Shown here one piece after another: positions 35,689-44,687 of a stretch of 64,000 nt of DNA. The DNA comes from UMGS1783 sp900555065 (GTDB lineage: Bacteria; Bacillota; Clostridia; Oscillospirales; UMGS1783), in NCBI GenBank assembly GCA_937991645.1, contig CALKPL010000037.1, positions 1 through 64,000 of the forward strand, read 5' to 3'. The position numbers were made by a program, and so were the translations under genes. The stretch's first letter is position 1; the number at the start of each line of letters is the position of its first letter. The notes under the pieces were generated by a model that made no database searches, had not been told where the DNA came from, and was given only the letters and a program-made list of their open reading frames with translations.

Positions 35689-36915
35689 ATGGGCGTATTT
35701 GACGAGTTAAAGCGGCGCGGCATGATCGCGCAGATGACAAATGAGGAGAAGATCCGGGATCTGCTCAACAACGAAAAAATCAGCTTCTATATCGGTTTCG
35801 ACCCCACGGCGGACTCCCTGCACGTCGGCCATTTTGTGCAGATCATGGTAATGGCGCACATGCAGCGCGCCGGGCACAGGCCCATCGTCATCCTGGGCAA
35901 CGGCACCGGCATGGTCGGCGACCCATCCGGCAAAAGCGATATGCGTAAAATGCTCACGCCCGAACAGGTCGACCACAACGCAAACTGTTTCAAGGCGCAG
36001 ATGAGCGGGCTGATCGACTTTTCCGAGGACAGGGCGCTTGTGCTGAAAAACGGCGACTGGCTGCTTCCGCTCAATTATATCGACTTTCTGCGCGAGGTCG
36101 GCGTGCATTTTTCCGTCAACCGTATGCTGACGGCCGAGTGTTTCAAAAGCCGTATGGAAAAGGGCCTCACCTTCCTGGAGTTCAACTATATGATCATGCA
36201 GAGCTACGATTTCTATGTTCTCTACAGCAAGTACGGCTGCGTTCTGGAGATGGGCGGGGACGACCAGTGGTCGAATATCCTGGGCGGCGTCGAGCTCATT
36301 CGCCGCAAGCTGCGCAAGGAGGCGTACGGCATCACCTTTACCCTGCTGACGACAAGCGAGGGCAAAAAGATGGGCAAGACGGAAAAAGGCGCGGTCTGGC
36401 TCGACCCGGAGAAAACCTCTCCCTATGAATTCTATCAGTACTGGCGCAATGTGGACGATGCGGACGTTGTCAAATGCCTTAAGCTGCTCACCTTCGTCCC
36501 CGTCGAGCAGATCGAGACGTACGAGGGCGTGCGCGACAGCCGCATCAACGAGGCAAAAGAGCTGCTCGCCTATGAAATTACGAAAGAGGTGCATGGCGAA
36601 GCGGAAGCGTCCAAAGCGCGGGACACGGCGCGCGCGCTGTTCTCGCAGAACGCGGACGCGAAGGACATGCCCACGGCCACGGTTCCCGCCTCGGCATTTG
36701 CCGATGGGAAGATCGGCGTGCTCGATCTTCTGCTCGCGGCGGGTATTATCCCCTCCAAAGGCGAGGGCCGTCGCCTGATCGCACAGCGCGGCGTCACGGC
36801 CGCCGGCGCGGTCGTGGAGGACCCCATGCAGACCTATGCGCTGGAGGAGTTCAGCTCCGGCGAATTCATTGTTAAAAAGGGCAAGAAGGTCTTTGTCCGT
36901 ATTCTGGTGGACTGA
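35689..36915 (+). CDS. tyrS: Tyrosyl-tRNA synthetase
   Basis: 408 residues. Class I synthetase with HVGH (in DSLHVGHFVQ) and the KMSKS-equivalent KMGKT, plus a C-terminal S4 RNA-binding domain. It starts 13 bases after recN behind AGGAGAAAG; no T-box leader fits in the gap. Lies at the end of the long housekeeping run. Confidence 0.96.
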   Translation: MGVFDELKRRGMIAQMTNEEKIRDLLNNEKISFYIGFDPTADSLHVGHFVQIMVMAHMQRAGHRPIVILGNGTGMVGDPSGKSDMRKMLTPEQVDHNANCFKAQMSGLIDFSEDRALVLKNGDWLLPLNYIDFLREVGVHFSVNRMLTAECFKSRMEKGLTFLEFNYMIMQSYDFYVLYSKYGCVLEMGGDDQWSNILGGVELIRRKLRKEAYGITFTLLTTSEGKKMGKTEKGAVWLDPEKTSPYEFYQYWRNVDDADVVKCLKLLTFVPVEQIETYEGVRDSRINEAKELLAYEITKEVHGEAEASKARDTARALFSQNADAKDMPTATVPASAFADGKIGVLDLLLAAGIIPSKGEGRRLIAQRGVTAAGAVVEDPMQTYALEEFSSGEFIVKKGKKVFVRILVD

Positions 36916-37157
36916 CCGGTTTGCGGCGCGGGTGTTTTCTGCCGGAAAACGTGCCGGCTGTCTGACAGTGCGGGCCCCGCGCCGGACCGGGATTCGGGCG
37001 CGTCGCCCCAGCCGCCCGCGCCAACCTGCCTTTTGTTTGAACGGCTGCGCCGCAGTGCGCAGTCTGCCGCCGGCCCGGCTCCCCTTTGCCGCGGCCGGCC
37101 CTCTTTTCAAAAAAACACGCGACTGGCTACAAATAGAACACAGAGGAGGATGCGCTT

Positions 37158-38147
37158 GTGATCGCGCTGGATGAGAGCAATACCCGCTGGCTTGGCAGAA
37201 CGTTTGTCAGGGAAGATGGAAAAACGCAGATTTCGTGGACGGATTCCGGCTTTGAACTTCGTTTTGACGGAACGGGTCTGGAGGCGGAGCTCGGCTCGGT
37301 CTGTGCCGGCGAACCTCCGCGCGTTCAGGTCTATGTGGACGGCTTGCCGCAGGGCGGGCGAATCCCTGTGCCGGCGTCCTCCTGGGTCCCGCTCGCGGCC
37401 GGCCTTGCGCCGGGGGAACATACGGTCAGAGTCGTCAAGCTGACAGAGGCGCTTCAGTCCAGTCTGCTTGTCGGCCGCGTCCGGTTCCCCGGCGGCGGTG
37501 CGCTGCTTTGCCCGCCCCCGGCAAAGGCGCGCAAAATCGAGTTTATCGGCGATTCCATCACCTGCGGGCATACCATCGAGCGCGGCCCGCAGGACCCGGA
37601 CGAGTGGGATATCGACACCCAAAACGGGATGCTGACGTACGCCGCCGTCTGCGCGCAAAATCTGGACGCGGATTTCAATTGTTTTTCCCTGTCCGGCTGG
37701 ACGGTGTACCGCCGCGTCGATATCGAAAACGGCGGCGACTGCGCGGTCCCGCCGGTTTACGGCCAGATCGCGCCGCTCAACGGGAACGCGGCGCCGTGGG
37801 ACTTTTCGCGGTTCCAGCCCGGCGTGGTCGTCGTCGCCCTGGGCACCAACGATTCATCCTACATCGCCCTGGGCCAGGCGGAGGCGGATACGTTCTCCCG
37901 CAAATACAGGGAATTTCTGCAGCAGCTGCGCGGCTGTTATCCGGCCGCCGCAATCGTCTGCACCGTCGGTATGATGAACCCCACTTCGTTTGCGCATATC
38001 GAGCGAGCGGTCAGAGCGTTTGGCGATGAGAACGTCTATACGCATAAGGAGCGCTTTTGCCGCGGCACGCATCCCATCGCGGCCGACCACAAGCAGGCCG
38101 GGGATGCGCTGAGCGCCTTGATCGCGCGGATCAAGGGCTGGAATTGA
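37158..38147 (+). CDS. SGNH/GDSL esterase of the CE2 type
   Basis: 329 residues. N-terminal beta-sandwich (about 1-115) and C-terminal SGNH hydrolase domain: block I IGDSITCG with nucleophile Ser133, GTND, and the His block HPIAADHKQ near the C-terminus. This layout matches carbohydrate esterase family 2, acetyl-sugar esterases. There is no signal peptide, so it probably deacetylates imported oligosaccharides. The start is GTG 37158 with GAGGAGGA 7 bases upstream; a nearer ATG is out of frame. Confidence 0.8.
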   Translation: MIALDESNTRWLGRTFVREDGKTQISWTDSGFELRFDGTGLEAELGSVCAGEPPRVQVYVDGLPQGGRIPVPASSWVPLAAGLAPGEHTVRVVKLTEALQSSLLVGRVRFPGGGALLCPPPAKARKIEFIGDSITCGHTIERGPQDPDEWDIDTQNGMLTYAAVCAQNLDADFNCFSLSGWTVYRRVDIENGGDCAVPPVYGQIAPLNGNAAPWDFSRFQPGVVVVALGTNDSSYIALGQAEADTFSRKYREFLQQLRGCYPAAAIVCTVGMMNPTSFAHIERAVRAFGDENVYTHKERFCRGTHPIAADHKQAGDALSALIARIKGWN

Positions 38148-38176
38148 CAAACACGTTACAGGCAAGAGGGACCCGT

Positions 38177-38884
38177 ATGCCGTTTCAGGGCTTTTCGGAG
38201 GAGACGAACCGCTATTTTTTCGGCGCGGAGCTGGAAAACACCCGCGCCTATTTCGAGCGCAACCGGGAAGTCTACCAAACCTATGTAAAAAAGCCGCTTC
38301 TGGCCCTGCACGAAGAGCTGGTCGCCGTCGCAAAGGAGATAGACGAGGACATTGTCGTCGCGCCGAACCGGTGCATGTCTAAGGCTTTTAACGACTTCCG
38401 CTATACCGGCAAGGTTACGCCGGTGAAAACGTATATGTATCTGCACTTTTTCTCTCCCGCAGAGAACAAGGCCTATGACACGCCCGGCGTCTTCTTTGAC
38501 GCGGGCAGCACCGGCTACCGGATCGGCTTCGGCAGTTACGACATGACCCCGCCCGCCATGGAGGCGGTGCGCCGGGCCATTTTAAGCCGCCGGCGGGCGT
38601 TTCTGAACCTGGAGGAACAGCGCGTGGCGGACGGATTCGAGCTGCGCGGCGCCGATTATAAGCGCGATCATTTCCCGGACGAGCCGGAACCGTTGAAAAC
38701 ATGGCTTAACAAGCGCAGCTTTTATCTTGTCCGCGAGTGCGCGCACGACGAAGCGTATTACAGCCATGCCCTGGTCGACGTGCTGCGCGACGCGTTTCTG
38801 CGCTGCAAGCCCATATACTGGTTCATGAAACGGGCTATGCAAGAGCAGGCTGCCGAAAGGCCGCGCGGGTACACGCCGGTATGA
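38177..38884 (+). CDS. DUF2461 domain protein
   Basis: 235 residues matching the DUF2461/TIGR02453 pattern: FQGFSEET..FF..LENTRAYFERNR near the start, RCMSKAFNDFRYT and YLHFF in the middle, DAGSTGYRIGFGSYD later. Function unknown in the family. ATG 38177 has AGAGGG upstream and follows the esterase by 29 bases, probably one transcript. Confidence 0.85.
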   Translation: MPFQGFSEETNRYFFGAELENTRAYFERNREVYQTYVKKPLLALHEELVAVAKEIDEDIVVAPNRCMSKAFNDFRYTGKVTPVKTYMYLHFFSPAENKAYDTPGVFFDAGSTGYRIGFGSYDMTPPAMEAVRRAILSRRRAFLNLEEQRVADGFELRGADYKRDHFPDEPEPLKTWLNKRSFYLVRECAHDEAYYSHALVDVLRDAFLRCKPIYWFMKRAMQEQAAERPRGYTPV

Positions 38885-39462
38885 CGGTCCGCAAGGGTTT
38901 TGACAGCGTGCCTGTATAATGTGCGGTACCGACCTGGCCCCGCGTATCGGCCGCAGCCCTGCTGTTAGCGCCGGCTTTCCCTCCCGCGGCGGCAGGCGCG
39001 GCCTTTCCGCCTCAGCGGTACGGCCGGCATGAACGCGGTGAAGCCGGCCGCAGGAAACGTCGTCGTGTGAAACATCCGTCCCTTTGCCGCGGGAAACGCC
39101 GTCCACTACGGCGTTTGGGAAACCGTAGCGGCTGCGCCGGGTCGACTGCGGGACGCGCCTTCGCCTGTTTTCTGTCCAACTCGTCTTGCCGTTTCGCCCA
39201 GTTCGGTTTCACGGCGGGCGGCCGCGCGGTCTGTACGATGCGGCGGAATGCTTGATGGCGGCAAGCGCGGCGCGGCCGCGCAGCAAACTGCGGTCCGTAT
39301 TCAGCGGCGCGCGTTGAACCGGGCAGGATTGGCATCCTGTTTTCGCTCTGAAAAACTTGCCGCCGCGCCGTGTCCGGTAAAGGTAACCAGCCTTTCCTTC
39401 AAAAACTGTATAAGCGCCATGCCGCGCGGTGTGCGCGCGGCAAAAGGCCGAAATGTATAACA
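38885..39462. other. Gene-free GC-rich stretch
   Basis: About 580 bases with no believable gene on either strand. The open frames are Arg/Pro-rich and lack ribosome sites. No RNA gene or repeat family that I recognise. It ends at a strong terminator. Confidence 0.5.
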
Positions 39463-39502
39463 AATCGCCTGGAAACGCAAAGCGTCCCAGGCGATTGTTT
39501 TT
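39463..39502 (+). terminator. Strong terminator upstream of the ferredoxin operon
   Basis: AATCGCCTGG (39463-39472) pairs with CCAGGCGATT (39487-39496), with an inner ACGC/GCGT extension and AAA loop. GTTTTT follows. No recognisable gene ends directly before it, so it may close the DUF2461 transcript or an unseen RNA. Confidence 0.8.
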
Positions 39503-39917
39503 GAGGGGAGGGGGGAGAGTTGTGGAAACCGCCGGCTCTGCCGGGCGGAGGTGTCCCGCGAAAAAGCTTTTGCTTCAAATACCGGGCATACCGGGCGAAT
39601 CGGGCCGCGAACAAGAAGCGTGCAATGATGGCGTGCTTCCGTTTGCACGGCAATCTCCCGTTTGCGGACGGCAGGGCGGGGATACAAATGCCAGTACGTT
39701 GGGACGCCCGCCAGAACAGGCCTCTTACAGAGCCAACGCAGGCCGCCGGCTGAGCCGGCGGCGCTGGCAACGGCGCTTGCATATTTTCTCGACAAGGCGG
39801 GCCGCCATGGCCGGCAATACGGTCCGCCGCATTGGGCGCTTTCGTATTCGTCCGGTGACTTTGTCACGGAACTCCGACATCTCCTTCTGTATACTGATTA
39901 CAACGAAAGGGGATTTT
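39503..39917. other. Gene-free stretch before the ferredoxin
   Basis: No gene recognised. It contains a perfect 10-bp inverted repeat with a 1-base centre (39742-39751 with 39753-39762). TATACT at 39890-39895 could be the -10 of the downstream operon, but TTGTCA (39861) is 23 bases away, too far for a normal promoter. Confidence 0.4.
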
Positions 39918-40112
39918 ATGCTGCGAAGAAAAGCGATCATCAATACGAAAGAGTGCGTTGCATGCGGCTGCTGTATCGGGGTTTGTCCGAGAAATGCCAT
40001 AACGGTCCCTTATGGGATCTTCGCCGAGGTGAACTTCGATTTGTGCGTCGGCTGCGGCAAGTGCGTCAGGGAATGCCCGGCAGGCGTGATCACATTGGAG
40101 GCAGCGCAATGA
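39918..40112 (+). CDS. 2[4Fe-4S] ferredoxin
   Basis: 64 residues with two cluster motifs: CVACGCCIGVCPRN and CVGCGKCVRECPAG. Small cytoplasmic electron carrier. ATG 39918 has AAAGGGG upstream; the stop overlaps the next start by ATGA. Probably the electron donor or acceptor for the membrane Fe-S protein encoded next. Confidence 0.93.
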   Translation: MLRRKAIINTKECVACGCCIGVCPRNAITVPYGIFAEVNFDLCVGCGKCVRECPAGVITLEAAQ

Positions 40113-40747
40113 AACGGAAAAGGCCATGGTACGATTACCTCTGGGCGTTGTCGCTGGCGTATCTCATTCTCGGATTTTTCAATATTCTGTTCGCGTGGCT
40201 GGGGCTGCTTTGTTTTTTTATCCCGCTGGGTGTAGCGGCTGTAAAAGGGAATAAAGCCTACTGCAACAGGTATTGCGGCAGAGGCCGTCTGTTCGCGCTT
40301 GCAGGGGGCAGTCTGGGGCTTTCCCGCAAAAGAGATATTCCCAAATGGATGCGTTCCAGGTATTTCCGGTACGGGTTCTTAATTTTCTTTCTTATCATGT
40401 TTGCCCTTATGCTCTGGAATACATATCTGGTGTTCGCAGGCGCAAAGGATCTGAGCCGGACGGTAACGCTGCTATGGACTTTTCAGGTCCCATGGCATTG
40501 GGCCTATCACGGCGCCATGTTTTCCGAAGGCGTCGCGCAGTTTACCTTCGGCTTTTACAGCATAATGCTTACGTCAACGATTCTCGGCTTTATAACCATG
40601 ATTCTGTATAAGCCCCGCTCATGGTGCGTGTACTGTCCCATGGGGACGATGACGCAGCTGATATGCAAGGCGAAAAACGTGACCTTGTCACAGAAACGCG
40701 CGCAGTCTTCGTCTATACTGAAAACACAAACAGAAGAAAGGGAGTAA
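40109..40747 (+). CDS. NapH/CcoG-like membrane 4Fe-4S protein
   Basis: 212 residues: four to five membrane segments plus two cysteine groups, CNRYCGRG near residue 50 and CVYCPMG near 174, arranged like the polyferredoxin-type membrane proteins (Fer4_5). It probably moves electrons between cytoplasmic ferredoxin and a membrane acceptor. It lies between ferredoxin and thioredoxin (5 bases to thioredoxin). The exact partner is unknown. Confidence 0.8.
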   Translation: MKRKRPWYDYLWALSLAYLILGFFNILFAWLGLLCFFIPLGVAAVKGNKAYCNRYCGRGRLFALAGGSLGLSRKRDIPKWMRSRYFRYGFLIFFLIMFALMLWNTYLVFAGAKDLSRTVTLLWTFQVPWHWAYHGAMFSEGVAQFTFGFYSIMLTSTILGFITMILYKPRSWCVYCPMGTMTQLICKAKNVTLSQKRAQSSSILKTQTEERE

Positions 40748-40752
40748 TCAAT

Positions 40753-41061
40753 ATGTCAGTTCTTCGTGTAAGTAAAAACAATTTTGCACAGGTGCAAAAC
40801 AGTGAAAAGCCCGTTTTGCTCGACTTTTACGCCGACTGGTGCGGACCCTGCCGTATGGTTTCGCCCCTGGTCGATCAAATCGCAAAGGAGAATCCGCAGT
40901 ACCTCGTCGGAAAAGTCAACGTGGACAGCGAGCCGGAACTGGCGCAGGCGTTCGGCGTGGCGAGCATTCCCATGCTGGTTGTCATGAAGGGCGGGAAAAC
41001 GGTCAGCCGCTCGGTAGGCGCCCGGCCGAAGCCGCAGATTCTGGCCATGTTAGAGGGTTAA
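40753..41061 (+). CDS. trxA: Thioredoxin
   Basis: 102 residues with WCGPC (Cys30, Cys33), cis-proline in SIPMLVV and a normal fold length. ATG 40753 has GGGAG upstream. Its last 12 bases overlap, tail to tail, the end of the crp-like gene. Confidence 0.95.
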   Translation: MSVLRVSKNNFAQVQNSEKPVLLDFYADWCGPCRMVSPLVDQIAKENPQYLVGKVNVDSEPELAQAFGVASIPMLVVMKGGKTVSRSVGARPKPQILAMLEG

Positions 41062-41724
41062 TGCGCGCAACCGTTTTTTGTCTAGAACCTTCACGCCTTT
41101 GCGGGAAACTTCAACAATGCCTTCGTTTGCAAAATACTTCAGCATGCGGGAAACGACTTCACGGGCGGAGCCGATATATCTTGCGATCTGCTCGTGTGTC
41201 AGTGCGATCGTATCCGAACCGGTTCGCGCTGTCTCATCGGCCAGAAAAACGGCGAGGCGCTTGTCCATACTCATAAACAGGATTTGCTGCATAACCCACA
41301 TAACGTCTGAAAAGCGCCCGACAGCCGTTTCCAGCGAGAATATACGGATGCACGGATTGCGGTCGGAAACCGCCGCAAAGGCCGGTCCGCTGATGACAAA
41401 ACATTCGCTGTCCTCCTCCGCGTCTATAAACACATCGAAAGTAATCGCCTGAAGTACGCAGGAGGCGGAGAGCATGCACATGTCCCCCTTGTGCAGGCGA
41501 TAGAGTGTAATGTCCTTTCCCTCTTCCGACATCATATAAAGTCTGAGACTGCCAGAACGGACGAGGATTACGCCGGAACATTCGTTTCCGTCGTGGATAT
41601 TGGTTCCTTTTGGATAGTGCAGAGCCTGAGAATTCTGGCAGATATAGTCCCGGTCCGCGTCCGTGATCCTGTCCCAAAACGGAAATATCTCCCTATATAC
41701 AGGTTCAAACAATTCCCGTGCCAT
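41050..41724 (-). CDS. Crp/Fnr-family regulator
   Basis: 224 residues: cyclic-nucleotide-type beta-barrel (about 20-140), long dimer helix, and C-terminal winged helix (LTHEQIARYIGSAREVVSRMLKYF). No N-terminal Fnr cysteine cluster, but a CMLSASC pair at the end of the barrel is a candidate redox switch. It sits between thioredoxin (convergent) and the CoA-disulfide reductase gene (divergent, 38 bases), so it most likely controls this thiol locus. Confidence 0.9.
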   Translation of the reverse strand: MARELFEPVYREIFPFWDRITDADRDYICQNSQALHYPKGTNIHDGNECSGVILVRSGSLRLYMMSEEGKDITLYRLHKGDMCMLSASCVLQAITFDVFIDAEEDSECFVISGPAFAAVSDRNPCIRIFSLETAVGRFSDVMWVMQQILFMSMDKRLAVFLADETARTGSDTIALTHEQIARYIGSAREVVSRMLKYFANEGIVEVSRKGVKVLDKKRLRALTL

Positions 41725-41762
41725 TCGTTTACATGTCTCCTTTCCGAAAAAGAGGTGTATTT

Positions 41763-43433
41763 ATGAAAACAGTCATTATAGGCGGCGTAGCCGGCGGCGC
41801 GTCCGCGGCTGCCAGGCTCCGCAGGCTGGATGAAAAAGCTGAGATCATTCTGCTGGAGCGGGGCGAATACGTCAGCTTTGCCAACTGCGGTCTTCCATAT
41901 TATATCGGCGGCGTTATTCAGGAGAGAGGCAACCTGACCCTGCAAACGCCCGAAAGCTTTAAATCGAGGTTCCATATAGACGTCCGCACCCTGCATGAGG
42001 CAGTATCGATCGACCCGGAAAAGAAGTCGGTCGCCGTCAAGGACCTGCGGCGCGGAACCGTATATGAAGAATCCTATGACAACCTCATCCTTTCGCCCGG
42101 CGCGGAACCGATACGCCCGATGATCGAAGGCGCCGGCGGCCCCGCCGTATTCACGCTCCGCAATATTCCCGATACGCTGAAAATCAAGTCGTATATAGCG
42201 TCTGAAAAGCCGAAATCGGCCGTTGTCGTCGGCGGCGGCTATATCGGTGTGGAAATGGCTGAAAACTTGAAAGGAGCGGGGCTCGACGTCGCCATTGTAG
42301 AGCTTGCCGACCATCTGATCGCCCCGCTGGACTTTGATATGGCGGCCGACGTCCACCGCTATCTGCGGGAAAAAGGCGTCAGATTATACCTGAACAACAG
42401 TGTAAAGGCAATGGACGGCGGCACGGTTGTCCTACAGGACGGAAAGGTATACGCCGATATGGTCGTTCTGGCGGTCGGCGTCCGGCCGGAAACGGCGCTC
42501 GCCGTACAGTGCGGCATTCCATGCAACAGTCGCGGCGCAATCGTCGTAAACCGGCGTATGCAGACCGGCGTACCCGGCATTTACGCTGTGGGCGACGCGG
42601 CCGAAGTGCGCGACTTTATTACAAATGCCCCCGCGTTTATCCCGCTTGCCGGACCGGCGAACAAACAGGGCCGCATAGCGGCGGACAATATCGCAGGTAT
42701 TGCTTCAGAGTATACCGGAACGCAGGGCTCCGCCGTACTGAAAATCTTTGATATGACGGTCGCCACGACTGGCCTGAATGAAAAAAACGCCGCCGCTGCG
42801 GGAATCGATTACGATAAGGCGTACACCTATTCCGCATCCCACGCAAGCTATTATCCCGGCGGTTCGAACATGTCGATCAAAGCGCTGTGGGATAAAAAAA
42901 CGAAAAGACTGATCGGCGCGCAGATCGTGGGTTTTGACGGTGTGGACAAGCGAATGGACGTCCTCGCCGCCGCCATTCGCTTCGGCGCGAAAATCACAGA
43001 CCTGACCGAGCTTGAGCTCTGCTACGCTCCGCCCTTTGGCAGCGCGAAAGACCCGGTAAATATGCTCGGCTACGTAGGCGAAAACATAGTCACCGGCAAA
43101 GTCCGGCAGTTTTTCTGGCACGATGTGGAGTTTTTGCCGCGCGACGGGAGCGTGACCCTGCTCGACGTCCGCACCCTGACCGAGACCGCCCGCGGCGGCA
43201 TCGACGGGTTTGTCAATATACCGCTGGACTCTTTGCGGGAGCGGCTCCATGAGCTGCCAAAGGATAAACCGGTCTATGTGCACTGCCACAGCGGGCTTCG
43301 CAGCTATATCGCCTGCCGCATCCTTGCCGGCCACGGCTATACGTGCTATAACCTTGCCGGCGGCTGGCGGCTGTACGAATCCGTCGTCCATGAACGCGCC
43401 GTCCCCGAATACGTCTGTACGGAGTGCGTATAA
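41763..43433 (+). CDS. CoA-disulfide-reductase-type flavoprotein fused to rhodanese
   Basis: 556 residues. The FAD/NAD(P)H pyridine-nucleotide reductase part (about 1-450) has GGVAGGASAA, the single redox cysteine Cys42 in SFANCGLPYY, and VVVGGGYIGVEMAE. A C-terminal rhodanese domain (about 460-550) has active Cys in HCHSGLRS. Such fusions reduce CoA disulfide, persulfide or polysulfide with NAD(P)H. ATG 41763 follows GAGGTG. A terminator follows at 43438. Confidence 0.9.
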   Translation: MKTVIIGGVAGGASAAARLRRLDEKAEIILLERGEYVSFANCGLPYYIGGVIQERGNLTLQTPESFKSRFHIDVRTLHEAVSIDPEKKSVAVKDLRRGTVYEESYDNLILSPGAEPIRPMIEGAGGPAVFTLRNIPDTLKIKSYIASEKPKSAVVVGGGYIGVEMAENLKGAGLDVAIVELADHLIAPLDFDMAADVHRYLREKGVRLYLNNSVKAMDGGTVVLQDGKVYADMVVLAVGVRPETALAVQCGIPCNSRGAIVVNRRMQTGVPGIYAVGDAAEVRDFITNAPAFIPLAGPANKQGRIAADNIAGIASEYTGTQGSAVLKIFDMTVATTGLNEKNAAAAGIDYDKAYTYSASHASYYPGGSNMSIKALWDKKTKRLIGAQIVGFDGVDKRMDVLAAAIRFGAKITDLTELELCYAPPFGSAKDPVNMLGYVGENIVTGKVRQFFWHDVEFLPRDGSVTLLDVRTLTETARGGIDGFVNIPLDSLRERLHELPKDKPVYVHCHSGLRSYIACRILAGHGYTCYNLAGGWRLYESVVHERAVPEYVCTECV

Positions 43434-43437
43434 ATGC

Positions 43438-43482
43438 AAAACCACACCTGTGTCTTTAGCGGTACAGGTGCGGTTTGTTTTT
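43438..43482 (+). terminator. Terminator after the reductase-rhodanese gene
   Basis: AAACCACACCTGT (43438-43450) pairs with ACAGGTGCGGTTT (43464-43476) with one mismatch, followed by GTTTTT. It abuts the 3' end of the convergent NifX-like gene. Confidence 0.75.
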
Positions 43483-43895
43483 CAATGGCAGCCGTGCCCG
43501 CCGCAGCCATGGCTTGCGCAGCCGTGTTCGCCGCAGGAACGGCCTTCGCCGTGGTGATGTTCATGATGGTCGCATTCCACGTTGGGGTCATAGTCGAGCA
43601 TTCCGCCGGCAAAGCGCTCTGCCGCCTTGTCCGCGTCTCCCTGAACGCCGCCGTAAAGCCGGATGCCCGCCTGCGCCAGCGCCGTTTTTGCGCCGCCGCC
43701 GATGCCGCCGCAGATAAGCGCGTCGACATTCAGCGCCGCAAGAAGTCCCGCAAGCGCGCCGTGTCCGCTGCCGTTGGTGTCTATTATCTCAGCGCCGGCG
43801 ATTTTTCCGTCCTCAATACTGTAGATCTTGAACCGCTCGGTATGTCCGAAGTGCTGGAAGATTTGTCCGTTTTCATAGGGTACTGCGATTTTCAT
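43482..43895 (-). CDS. NifX/NifB-type Fe-Mo cluster-binding protein with metal-rich tail
   Basis: 137 residues. The first 100 are the dinitrogenase FeMo-cofactor accessory fold (MKIAVPYENGQIFQHFGHTERF, IIDTNGSGHGAL, ALICGGIGGGAK). The last 30 are almost all His, Cys, Gly and acidic residues (DHHEHHHGEG, CGEHGC, CGGHGCH), a metal-binding tail. No nitrogenase gene is present. Stand-alone members bind Fe-S or Fe-Mo clusters in anaerobes; a metal storage or cluster-sensing role is inferred. AAAGGAG precedes ATG 43895. Confidence 0.88.
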   Translation of the reverse strand: MKIAVPYENGQIFQHFGHTERFKIYSIEDGKIAGAEIIDTNGSGHGALAGLLAALNVDALICGGIGGGAKTALAQAGIRLYGGVQGDADKAAERFAGGMLDYDPNVECDHHEHHHGEGRSCGEHGCASHGCGGHGCH

Positions 43896-43910
43896 AGCTG
43901 TGTTCTCCTT

Positions 43911-44687
43911 TTAAATATGGATAGTCTGTCCTGTAGACAGATAAAATAAACGATGCATGGACTCTTTCATAAACGCAAACTGCGCCGCGCCTGTGCAGTG
44001 GCAGGTGTAGAAGTCCGTATGAAACCGATCCAGGTATGCGGCGTATGCGCGAAGCGTTTCATCCAGCGGAAGCGTTGAAAAATGGAACCCGCCGACCAAA
44101 ACGTCCGGCTTCAGCCACTGTACAATATCCAATATGCCCTTGTGCGAGCAGCCGCTGAACAGCGTTTTTTTTCCGTTTTCTTCAATCAGCAGATACTGCT
44201 CATGGCGAAAATCATCCGGCGCGCGTACTCCGTTCCGCTCCGTCTCCATGCCGAAGCTGCCCAGATCGTGGTTTCGCGCGCGTCCGTTGCAGGCGCAGAG
44301 CGTCAGCCCCTCTCCGATTACGGCATGGTCGTCCGTAAATCTGAATCTTTCATTGTCCCTGAGCGAAGCATCCAGTCCGTTGTACCTTCCCGTTGCGTTG
44401 TAATGGGGTTCAAACGCGTGCCGGCTCATATAGACGGGCGCGCTTTGGTTGATCTCCAGAAACCGTTTCAGCCCGCCGCCGTGGTCGTAGTGGCCGTGCG
44501 AGAGAACGGCAATGTCCACATCCCGGAGATCGACGCCGAGTTTCGCGGCGTTTTCCGCAAACAACCCGGTCTGGCCCATATCGAACAGGAGGATATGCGC
44601 GCCGGTCTCAATATACAGCGACAAACCGTGCTCCGCGCCGAAACGGCGGTCTGCCGCAGTGTTTTCCACCAAAGCCGTTATTCGCAT
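43911..44687 (-). CDS. MBL-fold metallo-hydrolase
   Basis: 258 residues with HGHYDHGGG at residues 64-72, FSGCSHKGI and late GGFHF, the MBL type common beside DUF134 and NifX-like genes in Clostridia. Substrate unknown. The start at 44687 overlaps the DUF134 gene by 10 bases. Confidence 0.88.
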   Translation of the reverse strand: MRITALVENTAADRRFGAEHGLSLYIETGAHILLFDMGQTGLFAENAAKLGVDLRDVDIAVLSHGHYDHGGGLKRFLEINQSAPVYMSRHAFEPHYNATGRYNGLDASLRDNERFRFTDDHAVIGEGLTLCACNGRARNHDLGSFGMETERNGVRAPDDFRHEQYLLIEENGKKTLFSGCSHKGILDIVQWLKPDVLVGGFHFSTLPLDETLRAYAAYLDRFHTDFYTCHCTGAAQFAFMKESMHRLFYLSTGQTIHI

